From assembly GCA_029881995.1 (NCBI GenBank), contig JAOULO010000021.1:1-51141 (forward strand): a stretch of 51,141 nucleotides of DNA, written 5' to 3'. A program made the translations under genes and the position numbers. Under the pieces are notes generated by a model. It was not told the DNA's origin and searched no databases. It saw nothing but the letters and a program-made list of their open reading frames with translations. This DNA is from Gammaproteobacteria bacterium. Lineage in GTDB: Bacteria > Pseudomonadota > Gammaproteobacteria > UBA6429 > Thiohalophilaceae. Shown here piece by piece: positions 16,221 through 24,181 of this stretch (within the stretch, counting starts at the first letter, position 1; each line of letters opens with the position of its first letter).

Positions 16221-16796
16221 ATGACTCGCTTACTCATATTCACCCTTTCACTTGTAGCACTTCTATTACCAGGCCTGGTGCATGCTCAAAATGGTTTTAC
16301 GATTAATGCTGATGAAGGCAGATTTTATTTTGGTATAGCCGCAGGTAGAGCCAAGGTTGATGATCAGGATCTATTTGGTTCTGAAAACGTGGATGGAAGC
16401 GTAACCAGCTTAGGACTTTTACTTGATAATATTATTGCCTTTGAAGGGGGTTATTTATACTTCGCCCCAAAACGTGAACCCGAAGATGACCCTGGTACAC
16501 CGGCCAGACAGACCGGGACGATTGTGAGAGGCCGTTATTTAACGTTTATACTCAGGTTACCAATGGATAACTTTTCCATTTATACCCGTCTAACTCATCT
16601 GGAGTACAAAATATCTGTCGATGGTATTGAACAGAGTGAGAAACCACATTCTGCAGCCGGAGCAGGACTGGGTATAGACTGGTTTATTACCAATAAATGG
16701 AATCTGCGCTACGAGGTGGAACGTTATTATGATATTGGTGTGACAGAATCAGATATTGTACATAGTCGAATTGGCATCAGTTATTATTTTAATTAA
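16221..16796 (+). CDS. Small outer-membrane beta-barrel protein
   Basis: A signal peptide (MTRLLIFTLSLVALLLPGL, cleavage after VHAQ) precedes about 165 residues of alternating strands (RFYFGIAAGRAKV, LDNIIAFEGGYLYF, RYLTFILRLPMDNFSIYTRL, WNLRYEVERYYDI), ending SRIGISYYFN. Aromatic-rich strands and the amphipathic end are typical of eight-stranded outer-membrane barrels such as the OmpA/OmpW class. The last residue is Asn, with the usual terminal Phe one place earlier. No enzymatic motif is seen. It is on the same strand as the SDR, 133 bases downstream, probably with its own promoter. Confidence 0.7.
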   Translation: MTRLLIFTLSLVALLLPGLVHAQNGFTINADEGRFYFGIAAGRAKVDDQDLFGSENVDGSVTSLGLLLDNIIAFEGGYLYFAPKREPEDDPGTPARQTGTIVRGRYLTFILRLPMDNFSIYTRLTHLEYKISVDGIEQSEKPHSAAGAGLGIDWFITNKWNLRYEVERYYDIGVTESDIVHSRIGISYYFN

Positions 16797-16911
16797 AATT
16801 AAAAATTTTTTCCAAAGACTTAGCTTTGTTTAAGCTAACCACCACGTTTTTATTAGTAAACAATCTCATCTAAAATAATTATCATGATCAGACTATAGTA
16901 TCAAAGCACAT

Positions 16912-17697
16912 TTAATGTCTTTTGCTTAATGCCATAATCCTGTCATTACTTGAAACTATGCTTCTGGCCATGTCATGGATGAGTTTTTGTACGGTATCTG
17001 GTCGAGCTGTCAGTAAACTACGAAAACTATCACTCTTAACAACGATGGTTTCACAATCAGTTGATGCAATAATACTCGCTGTACGTTTGGTGTTAGTTAA
17101 GGCCGCAATGGCACCAAATATCTCATCCTGGTTAATCACCCCCACTTCCGTATTATTTAACACAACCCTGGCTGCACCTGTGAGAAGCGTAAAGACTTCA
17201 TCACCATCCGTATTTTCTTCAATTATCACATCACCTTCCTGAAAGTAGCGATATTCAGGACTGAAGGAGATATCCTGTTGACTGAAATGGCACATCATCA
17301 GTTGGTAGCTTTGACTCAGGCATGATACATACTTATTCCAGATATGAAATTTTTCTTTGCTATTTAAAACCTCATCAAGAAACTGTTGCCCATCGTATAC
17401 ATCAACCGTGACAGCAAAGTCATTTTTGTATGTTGATAATTTCCGTTGTATTAAGCCATCGACACCAATTAGATCACCTTCCTCATAATTGACAATCACA
17501 TTTTCTTCATATGTTTCACTTATAATTCCGTCCTTGACTAAATAAATGGATTTTGAATTAGGGTCGATCGGCTTACTAGATGTAATACTCACATCACCTG
17601 TTTTAACCGTACAATTTTTCAAGAGATCAGGCACGAGTGAATGACATGTCTCCCACAGGGACAGGCAGTTTTCGGGTACCTTAAGGTTATGATACAT
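16912..17697 (-). CDS. Tandem cyclic-nucleotide-binding-domain protein without output domain
   Basis: Residues about 135-250 form a clear CNB domain (RYFQEGDVIIEENTDGDEVF, LLTGAARVVLNNTEVGVI, EIFGAIAALTNTKRTASIIA). An N-terminal half (SIYLVKDGIISETY, VNYEEGDLIGVDGLI) looks like a second, degenerate CNB fold. In the C-terminal phosphate-binding cassette the Arg is kept but the FGE Glu that normally holds the ribose is Ala (FGAIAAL), so nucleotide binding may be altered or lost. There is no HTH, kinase or channel domain and no signal peptide. Together with the CNB protein at 18297 it may act through protein partners. Function unknown. Confidence 0.8.
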   Translation of the reverse strand: MYHNLKVPENCLSLWETCHSLVPDLLKNCTVKTGDVSITSSKPIDPNSKSIYLVKDGIISETYEENVIVNYEEGDLIGVDGLIQRKLSTYKNDFAVTVDVYDGQQFLDEVLNSKEKFHIWNKYVSCLSQSYQLMMCHFSQQDISFSPEYRYFQEGDVIIEENTDGDEVFTLLTGAARVVLNNTEVGVINQDEIFGAIAALTNTKRTASIIASTDCETIVVKSDSFRSLLTARPDTVQKLIHDMARSIVSSNDRIMALSKRH

Positions 17698-18296
17698 ATC
17701 AGTTTTAACAAAATATAAATCGCCTATTCATACTTTAGTTGAAAAATGATACATATGAGAACTTAAGTACCTATAACAATTCGCCACTAAACCACATACA
17801 ACTGTATCGGTAGATATGGTTATTTATTCCTGGCAGGTGACAAACAAACACCCTAAGCGAGCTTGAATCTTACTAACGAATGCATACAGCACAAATCCAC
17901 TCAGAAGTAGATTTTTATTAGTGTAATTTTGTGGTGTCAATAAAATAGCTCACCAACACATGGAGCCAAACTAACTTTATTTCGGTTCATAATTTTAAGT
18001 GTAATTATGAGAACCTGAGGCAACCGCTTCTGTCTTCAGGATTAAACACACACGATCTCACCTGCCCCTGGATATTCCACCATGACTAAAACTCAACCCA
18101 TATTTGAGATACAGATATTAACCACTCTATTAATATGGTTACTAAAAATATTGTGATCTAATTCGCATTCTCCATTTTCATACCTAAGCTAGACGAGGAG
18201 ATATACCGACATAATACACAGTATTAGTAGGTTGTTATATTTGCCTAGGGAGGGGGAACCGCTCTATGCAAGAACAAGCAATTAATGGGGAAAACT
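17698..18296. other. Long intergenic region between divergent CNB genes, with a CRP-like site
   Basis: About 600 AT-rich bases hold no gene I can support. A possible weak hairpin (CCTGA...TCAGG, 18014-18040) is the main structure besides the CRP-like site at 18152-18167. A 31-codon frame (18266-18361) has a purine-rich ribosome-like site (AGGGAGGGGGA) and overlaps the next gene out of frame; it is more likely chance. The length suggests complex control of the two divergent CNB genes. Confidence 0.45.
18152..18167. promoter_or_regulatory. CRP-like site upstream of the second CNB gene
   Basis: TGTGA-TCTAAT-TCGCA matches the CRP consensus TGTGA-N6-TCACA in nine of ten positions. It lies about 130 bases before the CNB gene at 18297. 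That a cyclic-nucleotide-binding protein gene carries a CRP-like site is suggestive, but no matching -10 box is obvious, so this is moderate evidence. Confidence 0.4.
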
Positions 18297-18815
18297 ATGT
18301 CACAAGCAAATGCAAAAATCGTCGCGCAGGATTCAGCAGATGTGCAGGACCATGTTGTTGATAAAATCACGACAAATGCCTCTGGTAAACAGGTCGTCAT
18401 TTCCAAGGTTGCTCAGTTGCTCTTTCAATATGGCAAGAAAAAGCCCTTTAACAAAGGCGAGTTTATTATTCGTGAAGGACATAATGACAAAACTGTCTAT
18501 ATCCTACTTAGCGGAGAAGTCGAGATCCTCAAAAAAGACCAAAACGACAAGGATCAGGTGGTAACAAAAATTTCAGAGGCAGGCACCATTGTTGGAGAAA
18601 TGAGTACCTTTCTTGATGAACCACGTACCACTTCTGTGCGTATATCAGAAGACTCCATGATCCTGGTGTTTACAGGCCAGAGCTTTATTACTGCGGTTGT
18701 TAACATACCTGAGCTCTCCATGCGTATCCTGAAAAGTCTGTCCAATAAATTAAAAAGTACCAATGAGCGAGTTATTCAGAATACCGTCTGTGCAGCATGC
18801 TCAAAAAATCTTTAA
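18297..18815 (+). CDS. Single-domain cyclic-nucleotide-binding protein with C-terminal CxxC
   Basis: About residues 45-150 are a CNB domain: KKPFNKGEFIIREGHNDKTV, LLSGEVEILKK, then the phosphate-binding cassette GTIVGEMSTFLDEPRTTSVR, with the key Gly-Glu and Arg in place, so cAMP or cGMP binding is plausible. There is no DNA-binding domain; the C-terminus is a short helix ending NTVCAACSKNL, a CxxC. The frame starts at an ATG at 18285, but GGGGA five bases before the ATG at 18297 makes that start better (172 residues). With the CNB protein at 16912 it forms a divergent pair. Similar small CNB proteins in other bacteria have adaptor roles; the partner is unknown. Confidence 0.82.
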   Translation: MSQANAKIVAQDSADVQDHVVDKITTNASGKQVVISKVAQLLFQYGKKKPFNKGEFIIREGHNDKTVYILLSGEVEILKKDQNDKDQVVTKISEAGTIVGEMSTFLDEPRTTSVRISEDSMILVFTGQSFITAVVNIPELSMRILKSLSNKLKSTNERVIQNTVCAACSKNL

Positions 18816-19706
18816 CTATTCATCTTTATCAAACTGCCTGCCATTCCAATAATACCTGAATGTAATTTTGTTTGGTAAGGTCAAGATAAGCACAGGTAAG
18901 GCTGTTTTTTTGCTGTTATATATATCCATAGACAGGCGCACATCTGAATGCTTTAACTGTTCCTGTATGACGACATTTTTATCCAGCACCATGTATTGAT
19001 GTGTCTGTCGTTGGCTAATAATTGCCAGTAAATCAATACTTCCTTCTTTCTGCATCATTAAGCCTACCCAGTCAGCAAGACCATCCCGATTAATATCAGC
19101 TGAGATAAAGTGCCGGCCATCGACTACTTGGTACTGATTTGCGAGGTGCTGCACATAAAAATTATTTACAGCACGGTCCATACCATAAGTATCCGCAAGG
19201 CCTTCGCTTACTACCTGACTTTTCGATGGAGCCGCCAACTGACTGGTCATGGGTTCAGGTGTATTATTTTGATGAAGCCTTTGTTTGGCAAAACTACGTT
19301 TTTCTTTACTAAATTCTTTAAGTAATGGCTGTTCTTCACGTTGGCGTGTTGCTGCAAGATTTTCTCTACGCTGAGGTGCAGGCGCTTTCTTGTGTTCTGC
19401 CAGTTCCTGTACATCAGATTTGGCTGTGCTTGTAAAATGCTCTTCCTCAAATTTCGGTAATTCCTTTGATTGCCAGTCATAATTAAACCATACCAGGTTT
19501 GCCACCAGTACCAGACTGGCGGCAGTGGCCAGGGGTACGGCCCAGCTTGTTGAGAGTGACTTGCGGGAAGGCTTCTCACAATATTTCTGAGCAGCATTCA
19601 AAATGGCCTGATCCGACTCTGCTTCAGGTTGCTCCTGATGGGCATGACGATAAAGCTTTGTCAGGTCATCATCCTGCCAGTCTGGTGTATTGTTCTGCTG
19701 AGTCAT
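18816..19706 (-). CDS. Membrane-anchored anti-sigma-like protein with FG-GAP-like periplasmic part
   Basis: An N-terminal cytoplasmic segment of about 55 residues (DDDLTKLYRHAHQEQPEAE, then DQAILNAAQKYCE) resembles the sigma-binding part of anti-sigma factors linked to ECF genes. One membrane helix follows (VPLATAASLVLVANLVW), then a polar periplasmic region of about 215 residues containing DINRDGLADWVGLMM, a calcium-loop/FG-GAP-like motif. The ATG at 19706 overlaps the sigma stop as TAATG; the longer frame to a TTG at 19715 is less likely. The order VWA lipoprotein, sigma, this gene on one strand supports an anti-sigma role. There is no zinc motif. Confidence 0.7.
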   Translation of the reverse strand: MTQQNNTPDWQDDDLTKLYRHAHQEQPEAESDQAILNAAQKYCEKPSRKSLSTSWAVPLATAASLVLVANLVWFNYDWQSKELPKFEEEHFTSTAKSDVQELAEHKKAPAPQRRENLAATRQREEQPLLKEFSKEKRSFAKQRLHQNNTPEPMTSQLAAPSKSQVVSEGLADTYGMDRAVNNFYVQHLANQYQVVDGRHFISADINRDGLADWVGLMMQKEGSIDLLAIISQRQTHQYMVLDKNVVIQEQLKHSDVRLSMDIYNSKKTALPVLILTLPNKITFRYYWNGRQFDKDE

Positions 19707-20257
19707 TAGAGACAATCCCTCAGTTTTTCACGCAGTGTCTTAATCGCAAATCGTAATCGCGACTTAATAGTTTCCCGATTGCTATCAGTAATATCGGCTA
19801 TTGCTTCCAGGCTATGGCCACCCTCCTGTTGCAGGACAAAGGCATCACGTTGAACCACGGGTAGTGCCTGGACTGCTGCACGCATCAGGGCCAGGCAATC
19901 TTCGATGATCGCCTGGCCCAGCGTATCGTTAAGTTGTGATGCTAATACCGTATCATCTTCTTCATACTGATCGCTGACTGCCTGCAAATGAGTGGTGTTA
20001 CGCCTACCATGATCGACCAGAAGATTATTGGCGATGTGATACAGGTAAGTGGTGAACTTTGCCTTTGCTTCATAAGCTTCAGCGGCACGGATCAGTTTGA
20101 ACCAGACTTCCTGATGTAATTCATTTGCCAGCTCCTGTTCACGCACGTGGCGCAGGATAAAACGAAACACAGGGCCTTTGTGCCGTGCATACAGCATATC
20201 AAATGCCTTTTGGTCACCACGGGCAAAGGCCTGCATTAGGGTTTCATCACTGTCCAT
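19706..20257 (-). CDS. ECF RNA polymerase sigma factor
   Basis: The protein has sigma region 2 (ARGDQKAFDMLYARHKGPVF, ANELHQEVWFKLIRAAEAY) and region 4 (ALPVVQRDAFVLQQEGGHSLEAIADI, NRETIKSRLRFAIKTLREKL). I place the start at the ATG at 20257 (MDSDETLM, 183 residues) because the longer frame to a TTG at 20287 adds ten unconserved residues. The downstream gene begins within its stop codon and is probably its anti-sigma factor; upstream lies a VWA-domain lipoprotein. A GGAACC-N16-TATAGT element close to the start may be an autoregulated promoter. Confidence 0.9.
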   Translation of the reverse strand: MDSDETLMQAFARGDQKAFDMLYARHKGPVFRFILRHVREQELANELHQEVWFKLIRAAEAYEAKAKFTTYLYHIANNLLVDHGRRNTTHLQAVSDQYEEDDTVLASQLNDTLGQAIIEDCLALMRAAVQALPVVQRDAFVLQQEGGHSLEAIADITDSNRETIKSRLRFAIKTLREKLRDCL

Positions 20258-20267
20258 ATCGCTTATC

Positions 20268-20295
20268 ACTATACTTGTCTGTATCAATGGGTTCC
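20268..20295 (-). promoter_or_regulatory. Possible ECF-type promoter of the sigma gene
   Basis: On the minus strand GGAACC (20295-20290) is separated by 16 bases from TATAGT (20273-20268), giving a predicted start point almost at the ATG at 20257. GGAAC is the usual -35 of ECF sigma factors, but TATAGT is more like a housekeeping -10, so the assignment is tentative. Confidence 0.35.
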
Positions 20296-20314
20296 AGTAT
20301 CTGGTGATACCCGA

Positions 20315-22042
20315 TTAATTAAGCTTTCCTTGTATTTGCTTTGTCTGGTTCTCGCTAAGCTGTGGACTTAGTGACTCTGCCAGCCTGACCAGGCCCAGGA
20401 ACTCACCACGATAACCGTATCGATCCTGACCACGATTGTTAGCTGCAAGCTCATGCACATCTTTCAGGGTAAAAGACTCGGTATACTGTCCACCGCGCAG
20501 TATCTGTCCAAAGGCTGCGACGCTGGCTGCAAAGCGAAAGTCGGTTGAGGCCTGTGATAGCCTGGACAGAATATCTTTACGATGGATCACTTTCTCTACT
20601 AACTGGCTTTTGTCCTGTCCTGCCTTTTTATACCGCAGACGAAGAAAACCCAGTTCACCTTGTTTGACAGATTTCTGTAATAACTCCATTTTTAATCCAT
20701 AGCGCAGAGGTTCGATACGACCTGCTTTACCTTTAAATGTGATCTCGTACAGGGCTGTCACGGTATGACCGGCACCGACATCACCAGCATCCACCTTGTC
20801 ATTGTTGAAGTCTTCCCGTTTCAGTGCCCGGTTTTCATAACCAATCAGGCGATACTCACTGACGATATTGGGATTAAACTCCAGCTGTATCTTGGTGTCT
20901 TTTGCCACGGTCATCAGGCTTGACCTGACCTCTTCCACCAGCACCTTGTTGGCTTCACGCAGTGTATCTATGTAATAGTATGCACCATTACCCTTGTTGG
21001 ATAACTGTTCCAGCAGACGATCATTGAGATTACCGCTACCAAAACCCAAAGTGCTAAGTCCGACACCATTGGCACGCTTCTGTTCCACCATGTTAATCAG
21101 CGCTTCAAAGCTGGTTACTCCCACATTGAAATCACCATCAGTAGCCAGCAGAATACGGTTGATACCACCTTTAATAAATCCCTGTTCCGCCATTTGATAG
21201 GCTAGTTGAATACCTGAGGCACCATTGGTGGAACCACCGGCACTGAGTTTCTCAATCGCATGACTGATTTTCAGTTTTTGATTACCTGCAGTAGGCTCCA
21301 AAATAATACCGGTTGAACCGGCATACACGACCATTGAGATACGATCTTTGGCACGCATCTGATTTACCAGTAACTTCATAGACTGTTTCAACAGAGGTAG
21401 TTTATCGGCAGAGTGCATGGAACCACTCACATCCACTAGAAAAACAAGATTGGTCGCTGGCATTTTTTTCATTGCTGGTTGATATGCCTTGATACCAACA
21501 TGCAACAGGTGAGATTTTTTATTCCATGGCGTGGGGGCAATCTCGGTATGTACACGAAATGGTGTATCGAGTTTGTCCGGATAGGGATATTGATAATCAA
21601 AGTAATTGATCAGCTCTTCTACCCGCACTGCATCGGCCAGTGGCAAACGGCCCTGATTCAGCATGCGACGCACATTACTGAACGAGGCCGTATCAACATC
21701 AATACTGAAGGTTGATACCGGCGCCTCTGCTGTGCGCTTGACGGGCTGATTTTCAAAGTGAGCATAATTTTCCCGATCCTGAGATGGATATGTGTAAGGG
21801 GATATCGGGCTAAATGCCTCATAGTGCATCTGCTGACTGAGTCGACTCAGAACCTGTTTCTTCTCCTTCATTAGTGGGGAATGCCGAAAATGTGCTTGCT
21901 TTCGCTCTTCCGGGGTAACAGCGGCCGCCACATCGATTTCAGGTACAGGAGTACTGGCCTGATCCTCCTCGCGGGGCTGGCCGGAACAGGCACCTAAGAA
22001 TATTATTAGCAAATACAGATAGTTAGTGTTAATACGTTTCAT
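20315..22042 (-). CDS. VWA-domain lipoprotein (YfbK-like)
   Basis: A lipobox (IFLGAC) follows a basic N-terminus, so it should be an outer-membrane or periplasmic lipoprotein. After a linker, residues 110-185 hold the conserved VSTFSIDVDTASFSNVRRML and VRVEELINYFDYQYP segments of the YfbK group. The VWA domain has a complete MIDAS: DVSGSM (Asp204), the Thr in GGSTNGASG and ATDGD. The C-terminal 180 residues match the DUF3520-type end (GSMTVAKD-like segment, FRFAASVAAFGQILRGG). Length, 575 residues, is normal. The ECF sigma gene follows with a 58-base gap. VWA proteins bind protein partners through a metal ion; here the partner and any link to the sigma factor are unknown. Confidence 0.88.
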   Translation of the reverse strand: MKRINTNYLYLLIIFLGACSGQPREEDQASTPVPEIDVAAAVTPEERKQAHFRHSPLMKEKKQVLSRLSQQMHYEAFSPISPYTYPSQDRENYAHFENQPVKRTAEAPVSTFSIDVDTASFSNVRRMLNQGRLPLADAVRVEELINYFDYQYPYPDKLDTPFRVHTEIAPTPWNKKSHLLHVGIKAYQPAMKKMPATNLVFLVDVSGSMHSADKLPLLKQSMKLLVNQMRAKDRISMVVYAGSTGIILEPTAGNQKLKISHAIEKLSAGGSTNGASGIQLAYQMAEQGFIKGGINRILLATDGDFNVGVTSFEALINMVEQKRANGVGLSTLGFGSGNLNDRLLEQLSNKGNGAYYYIDTLREANKVLVEEVRSSLMTVAKDTKIQLEFNPNIVSEYRLIGYENRALKREDFNNDKVDAGDVGAGHTVTALYEITFKGKAGRIEPLRYGLKMELLQKSVKQGELGFLRLRYKKAGQDKSQLVEKVIHRKDILSRLSQASTDFRFAASVAAFGQILRGGQYTESFTLKDVHELAANNRGQDRYGYRGEFLGLVRLAESLSPQLSENQTKQIQGKLN

Positions 22043-22141
22043 CTTCTTCTCCTTTTTTTCGGGTTCTGAAGATTAGAAACGCAGGATTCTGGAAATGGGG
22101 TAAATTTTTTTAGTATTTTTCAAAAAAGAGAGATTACCGGC

Positions 22142-22588
22142 CTATTTTAAATAGGCATAGCCTTCATTTTGCAGCCTGATAATCTCTGCATCGGCCATTG
22201 GGACCAGCTTGATGTAACTGTTGAAGTCTTTTGCCGTTAAGCCCTGCATTTTTGCAGACGCCCGGCATATTCTAAATTGAATAATTTCAGCCGTGACCAG
22301 GCTGGCCGCCCGTTGCTCTATTGCACGGTGTTTGCTCTTTTTATCACTGACAAAAAATGGAATGGCCTGCTCATGAATAACAATAATGATTGACGATTCA
22401 AAAGGATCATTACTATATACATTCTGGAGCATACTGGCACGATCGAGAATATTTGTAATTTCTTCCGTATGCCGGCTAGCGAGATCATAAACAACCCTTG
22501 CAGGTTGATAACCCGATTTATCATTGGCCCACGCCATGCATGAAATCATGTAGAGAAGGGTTAACAAAATAACTTTCATGTTGCTCAT
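22142..22588 (-). CDS. Exported DsrE-family protein
   Basis: An N-terminal signal peptide (MKVILLTLLYMISCMAWA, preceded by MSN) leads to PARVVYDLASRHTEEITNIL, LDRASMLQNVYSNDPFESS, IIIVIHEQAIPFF and FRICRASAKMQG, a typical DsrE-like alpha/beta core. A Cys lies in the position often used by DsrE proteins for sulfur handling (FRICRAS). It should be periplasmic. AAGGA lies eight bases before the first ATG; the second (22579) would also give a good signal. A hairpin terminator separates it from the rhodanese gene upstream. Confidence 0.8.
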   Translation of the reverse strand: MSNMKVILLTLLYMISCMAWANDKSGYQPARVVYDLASRHTEEITNILDRASMLQNVYSNDPFESSIIIVIHEQAIPFFVSDKKSKHRAIEQRAASLVTAEIIQFRICRASAKMQGLTAKDFNSYIKLVPMADAEIIRLQNEGYAYLK

Positions 22589-22613
22589 TAGTATTTTCCT
22601 TAAACAAAATTAT

Positions 22614-22639
22614 AAGGGCAAGGATTTAACCCTGCCCTT
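22614..22639. terminator. Bidirectional-looking terminator hairpin
   Basis: AAGGGCA pairs with TGCCCTT around a 12-base loop, with T5 on the plus-strand side and TTATAATTTT on the minus-strand side. It lies just after the rhodanese stop and separates that gene from the exported DsrE gene. Confidence 0.65.
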
Positions 22640-22645
22640 TTTCCT

Positions 22646-23023
22646 TTAGTGTGTACTAAAACCGGCGTCCAGCCATCCCTGAGTGCCGCCATCAATAAAC
22701 CGTACATTCTGATAGCCGCGTTTTTGAAGCGCATGTGCCGCAAGAGCACCCATGGGGCCACCCTGACAGGTAGTGAAAATGACACTGGATGTGTCTTCCA
22801 GCTCTGCGGGTAATTCATCAGTGGGTTTGCCGTTGATATCAGACAGGCTTATGTTCAAAGCGCCAGGTATTATTCCTGTGGTCGAACGAATATCTGCCCT
22901 GTCTCGAGGATCAATAAAGACAATAGCAGGGTTACCCTGCTTTTGACGATTTGCCTCCTGCGGACTAACAGATGCCACATTTTGTTTTGCTTCGGCCAGT
23001 TTTTCTTCAAATGTTTTTTCCAT
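22646..23023 (-). CDS. Single-domain rhodanese-like protein
   Basis: The 125-residue cytoplasmic protein has the rhodanese fold: VSPQEANRQ, FIDPRDRADI, GIIPGALNISLSDI, then the active loop TTCQGGPMG, where the Cys would carry the persulfide, and GYQNVRFIDGGTQGWLDAG. This places it among single-domain sulfurtransferases handling sulfane sulfur. AAGGAG precedes the ATG by eight bases. It has neighbours of the DsrE family on both sides and an anti-sigma/sigma pair upstream, separated by a strong terminator. A role in sulfur relay is plausible but unproven. Confidence 0.88.
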   Translation of the reverse strand: MEKTFEEKLAEAKQNVASVSPQEANRQKQGNPAIVFIDPRDRADIRSTTGIIPGALNISLSDINGKPTDELPAELEDTSSVIFTTCQGGPMGALAAHALQKRGYQNVRFIDGGTQGWLDAGFSTH

Positions 23024-23102
23024 GCTAAGTTCTCCTTTGTGTAAATAATTTTAATACTCATAATTACTGACGCATAGAAATAGTTTTAGGTCCCGAATAA
23101 AA

Positions 23103-23129
23103 ATAAAAAAAGCCAGCAAATTTGCTGGC
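23103..23129 (-). terminator. Rho-independent terminator of the second sigma/anti-sigma operon
   Basis: GCCAGCAAATTTGCTGGC is a perfect 18-bp palindrome (23112-23129). Read leftward it is followed by a run of T residues (TTTTTTTATTTTT), a classic terminator 26 bases past the anti-sigma stop. Confidence 0.85.
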
Positions 23130-23154
23130 CCTTAATATCACCATCTAGATATTT

Positions 23155-23415
23155 TTAAATATCATCAAGTAATTTATCTAATCTATTTTTTAATGCATCT
23201 GGAGTCCTGTCCTGACCTGTAGTTTTTATCCGTTGATTTAACTCTTTTTCCATCTCAGCACGTGTAAAACAGCTTTTACAGTGTCCCAGGTGATGTTCAA
23301 TCATGGAAAGGGCTTTGGGATCTTTAAGTTCACCATTTATGTAGGAATAGAGATGGTCAAATGCCTCAAGGCAATCACTATCGGTAATCCCATGAATATC
23401 AGTTTCTTTTGTCAT
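23155..23415 (-). CDS. Zinc-finger anti-sigma factor (ZAS/zf-HC2 type)
   Basis: The 86-residue protein shows the HxxxCxxC zinc motif (His42, Cys46, Cys49 in EHHLGHCKSCF), with Cys15 in DCLEAFDHLYSYINGEL as the likely fourth ligand. This is the ZAS domain of RsrA/ChrR-type anti-sigma factors, which hold their sigma in the cytoplasm and often let go when cysteines are oxidised or the metal is lost. Its ATG overlaps the TGA of the sigma gene (4 bases), so the two are made together. It has no membrane segment. Redox control is inferred from family. Confidence 0.88.
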   Translation of the reverse strand: MTKETDIHGITDSDCLEAFDHLYSYINGELKDPKALSMIEHHLGHCKSCFTRAEMEKELNQRIKTTGQDRTPDALKNRLDKLLDDI

Positions 23416-24095
23416 ACTTCAGACTCCAGCTTGCAGTTAGTCGATATTAAACCGGCATCCTGAGCATGTTGCCACAATGCCTTCTGTAACAGGGTGCGTC
23501 CTCGGTTCATTCGTGATCGTACAGTACCCGGCGAAACGCCCAGCACTTCGGCAGTCTCATCATAGGAAAGCCCTTCAATATTTATCAGGACTACAGTGAT
23601 TCGAAACTGTTCTGGCAGGCTCTCAATCGCAGAAACCATGTCATTTGCCATAAGACAATTAATGACCTCTCGCTCAGGGTTTGCCCACCAGTTTAAAAAA
23701 TCATTTGATTGAGTGATTAGTAGATTTGCAACCTCGCTCACATCATCACTACAAGGGTGCTCTTCATAACACGTCTCAACCGGACGTATGGCTTTCTTAC
23801 GGTAATCACTGATATAGCAGTTATGCAGGATACGAAATATCCAGGGACGAAATTTTTCTTTATCGGCCAGGCTATCGATTGCTGACCATGCCTTAACTGT
23901 GGCATCGGCTACCAGGTCTTCAGCATCCGCATTGTTTTTCGTCAGCCTAAGAGCTACTGAAAAGAGTGAATCCATATTGTCATGGATGCATTTTGTAAAA
24001 AATTCTTTTTTATCTGACATGGTTAGACGTTGCTGTGACACCCTCTGTAAAGAGGATATACCACTTTGTAATTCTGTATGCCATAAATTTTCCAT
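23412..24095 (-). CDS. ECF RNA polymerase sigma factor paired with a ZAS anti-sigma
   Basis: Region 2 (ADAEDLVADATVKAWSAID, FRPWIFRILHNCYISDYRKK) and region 4 (SLPEQFRITVVLINIEGLSY, VLGVSPGTVRSRMNRGRTLL) are complete. There is a 25-residue extension before MSDKKEFF at 24020; that Met could be the true start, but no ribosome site supports either. The insert between the regions (CYEEHPCSDDVSEVANLL) is longer than usual. It is followed directly by its anti-sigma gene. DsrE genes flank the operon, so sulfur or redox stress genes may be targets. Confidence 0.9.
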   Translation of the reverse strand: MENLWHTELQSGISSLQRVSQQRLTMSDKKEFFTKCIHDNMDSLFSVALRLTKNNADAEDLVADATVKAWSAIDSLADKEKFRPWIFRILHNCYISDYRKKAIRPVETCYEEHPCSDDVSEVANLLITQSNDFLNWWANPEREVINCLMANDMVSAIESLPEQFRITVVLINIEGLSYDETAEVLGVSPGTVRSRMNRGRTLLQKALWQHAQDAGLISTNCKLESEV

Positions 24096-24131
24096 TCTTT
24101 ATTACCAGTTAACACACATTATTAGATAAAA

Positions 24132-24168
24132 ACCCGGTCCTGGTCGATACAACTTAACCGGACCGGGT
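24132..24168 (-). terminator. Terminator of the cytoplasmic DsrE gene
   Basis: ACCCGGTCC pairs with GGACCGGGT (9 bp) across a 19-base loop; read leftward the stem is followed by TTTTT. It lies 14 bases past the DsrE stop. Confidence 0.75.
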
Positions 24169-24181
24169 ACTGCGCCAGACC

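Noticed and set aside
18266-18361. 31-codon leader frame with an excellent ribosome site, overlapping the CNB gene
   Set aside because: It runs out of frame through the real gene, has no conserved feature and is probably chance, although a regulatory leader is not excluded.
24132-24168. Operator reading of the ACCCGGTCC inverted repeat
   Set aside because: The 19-base loop and T-run on the leftward side after a stop codon fit a terminator better.
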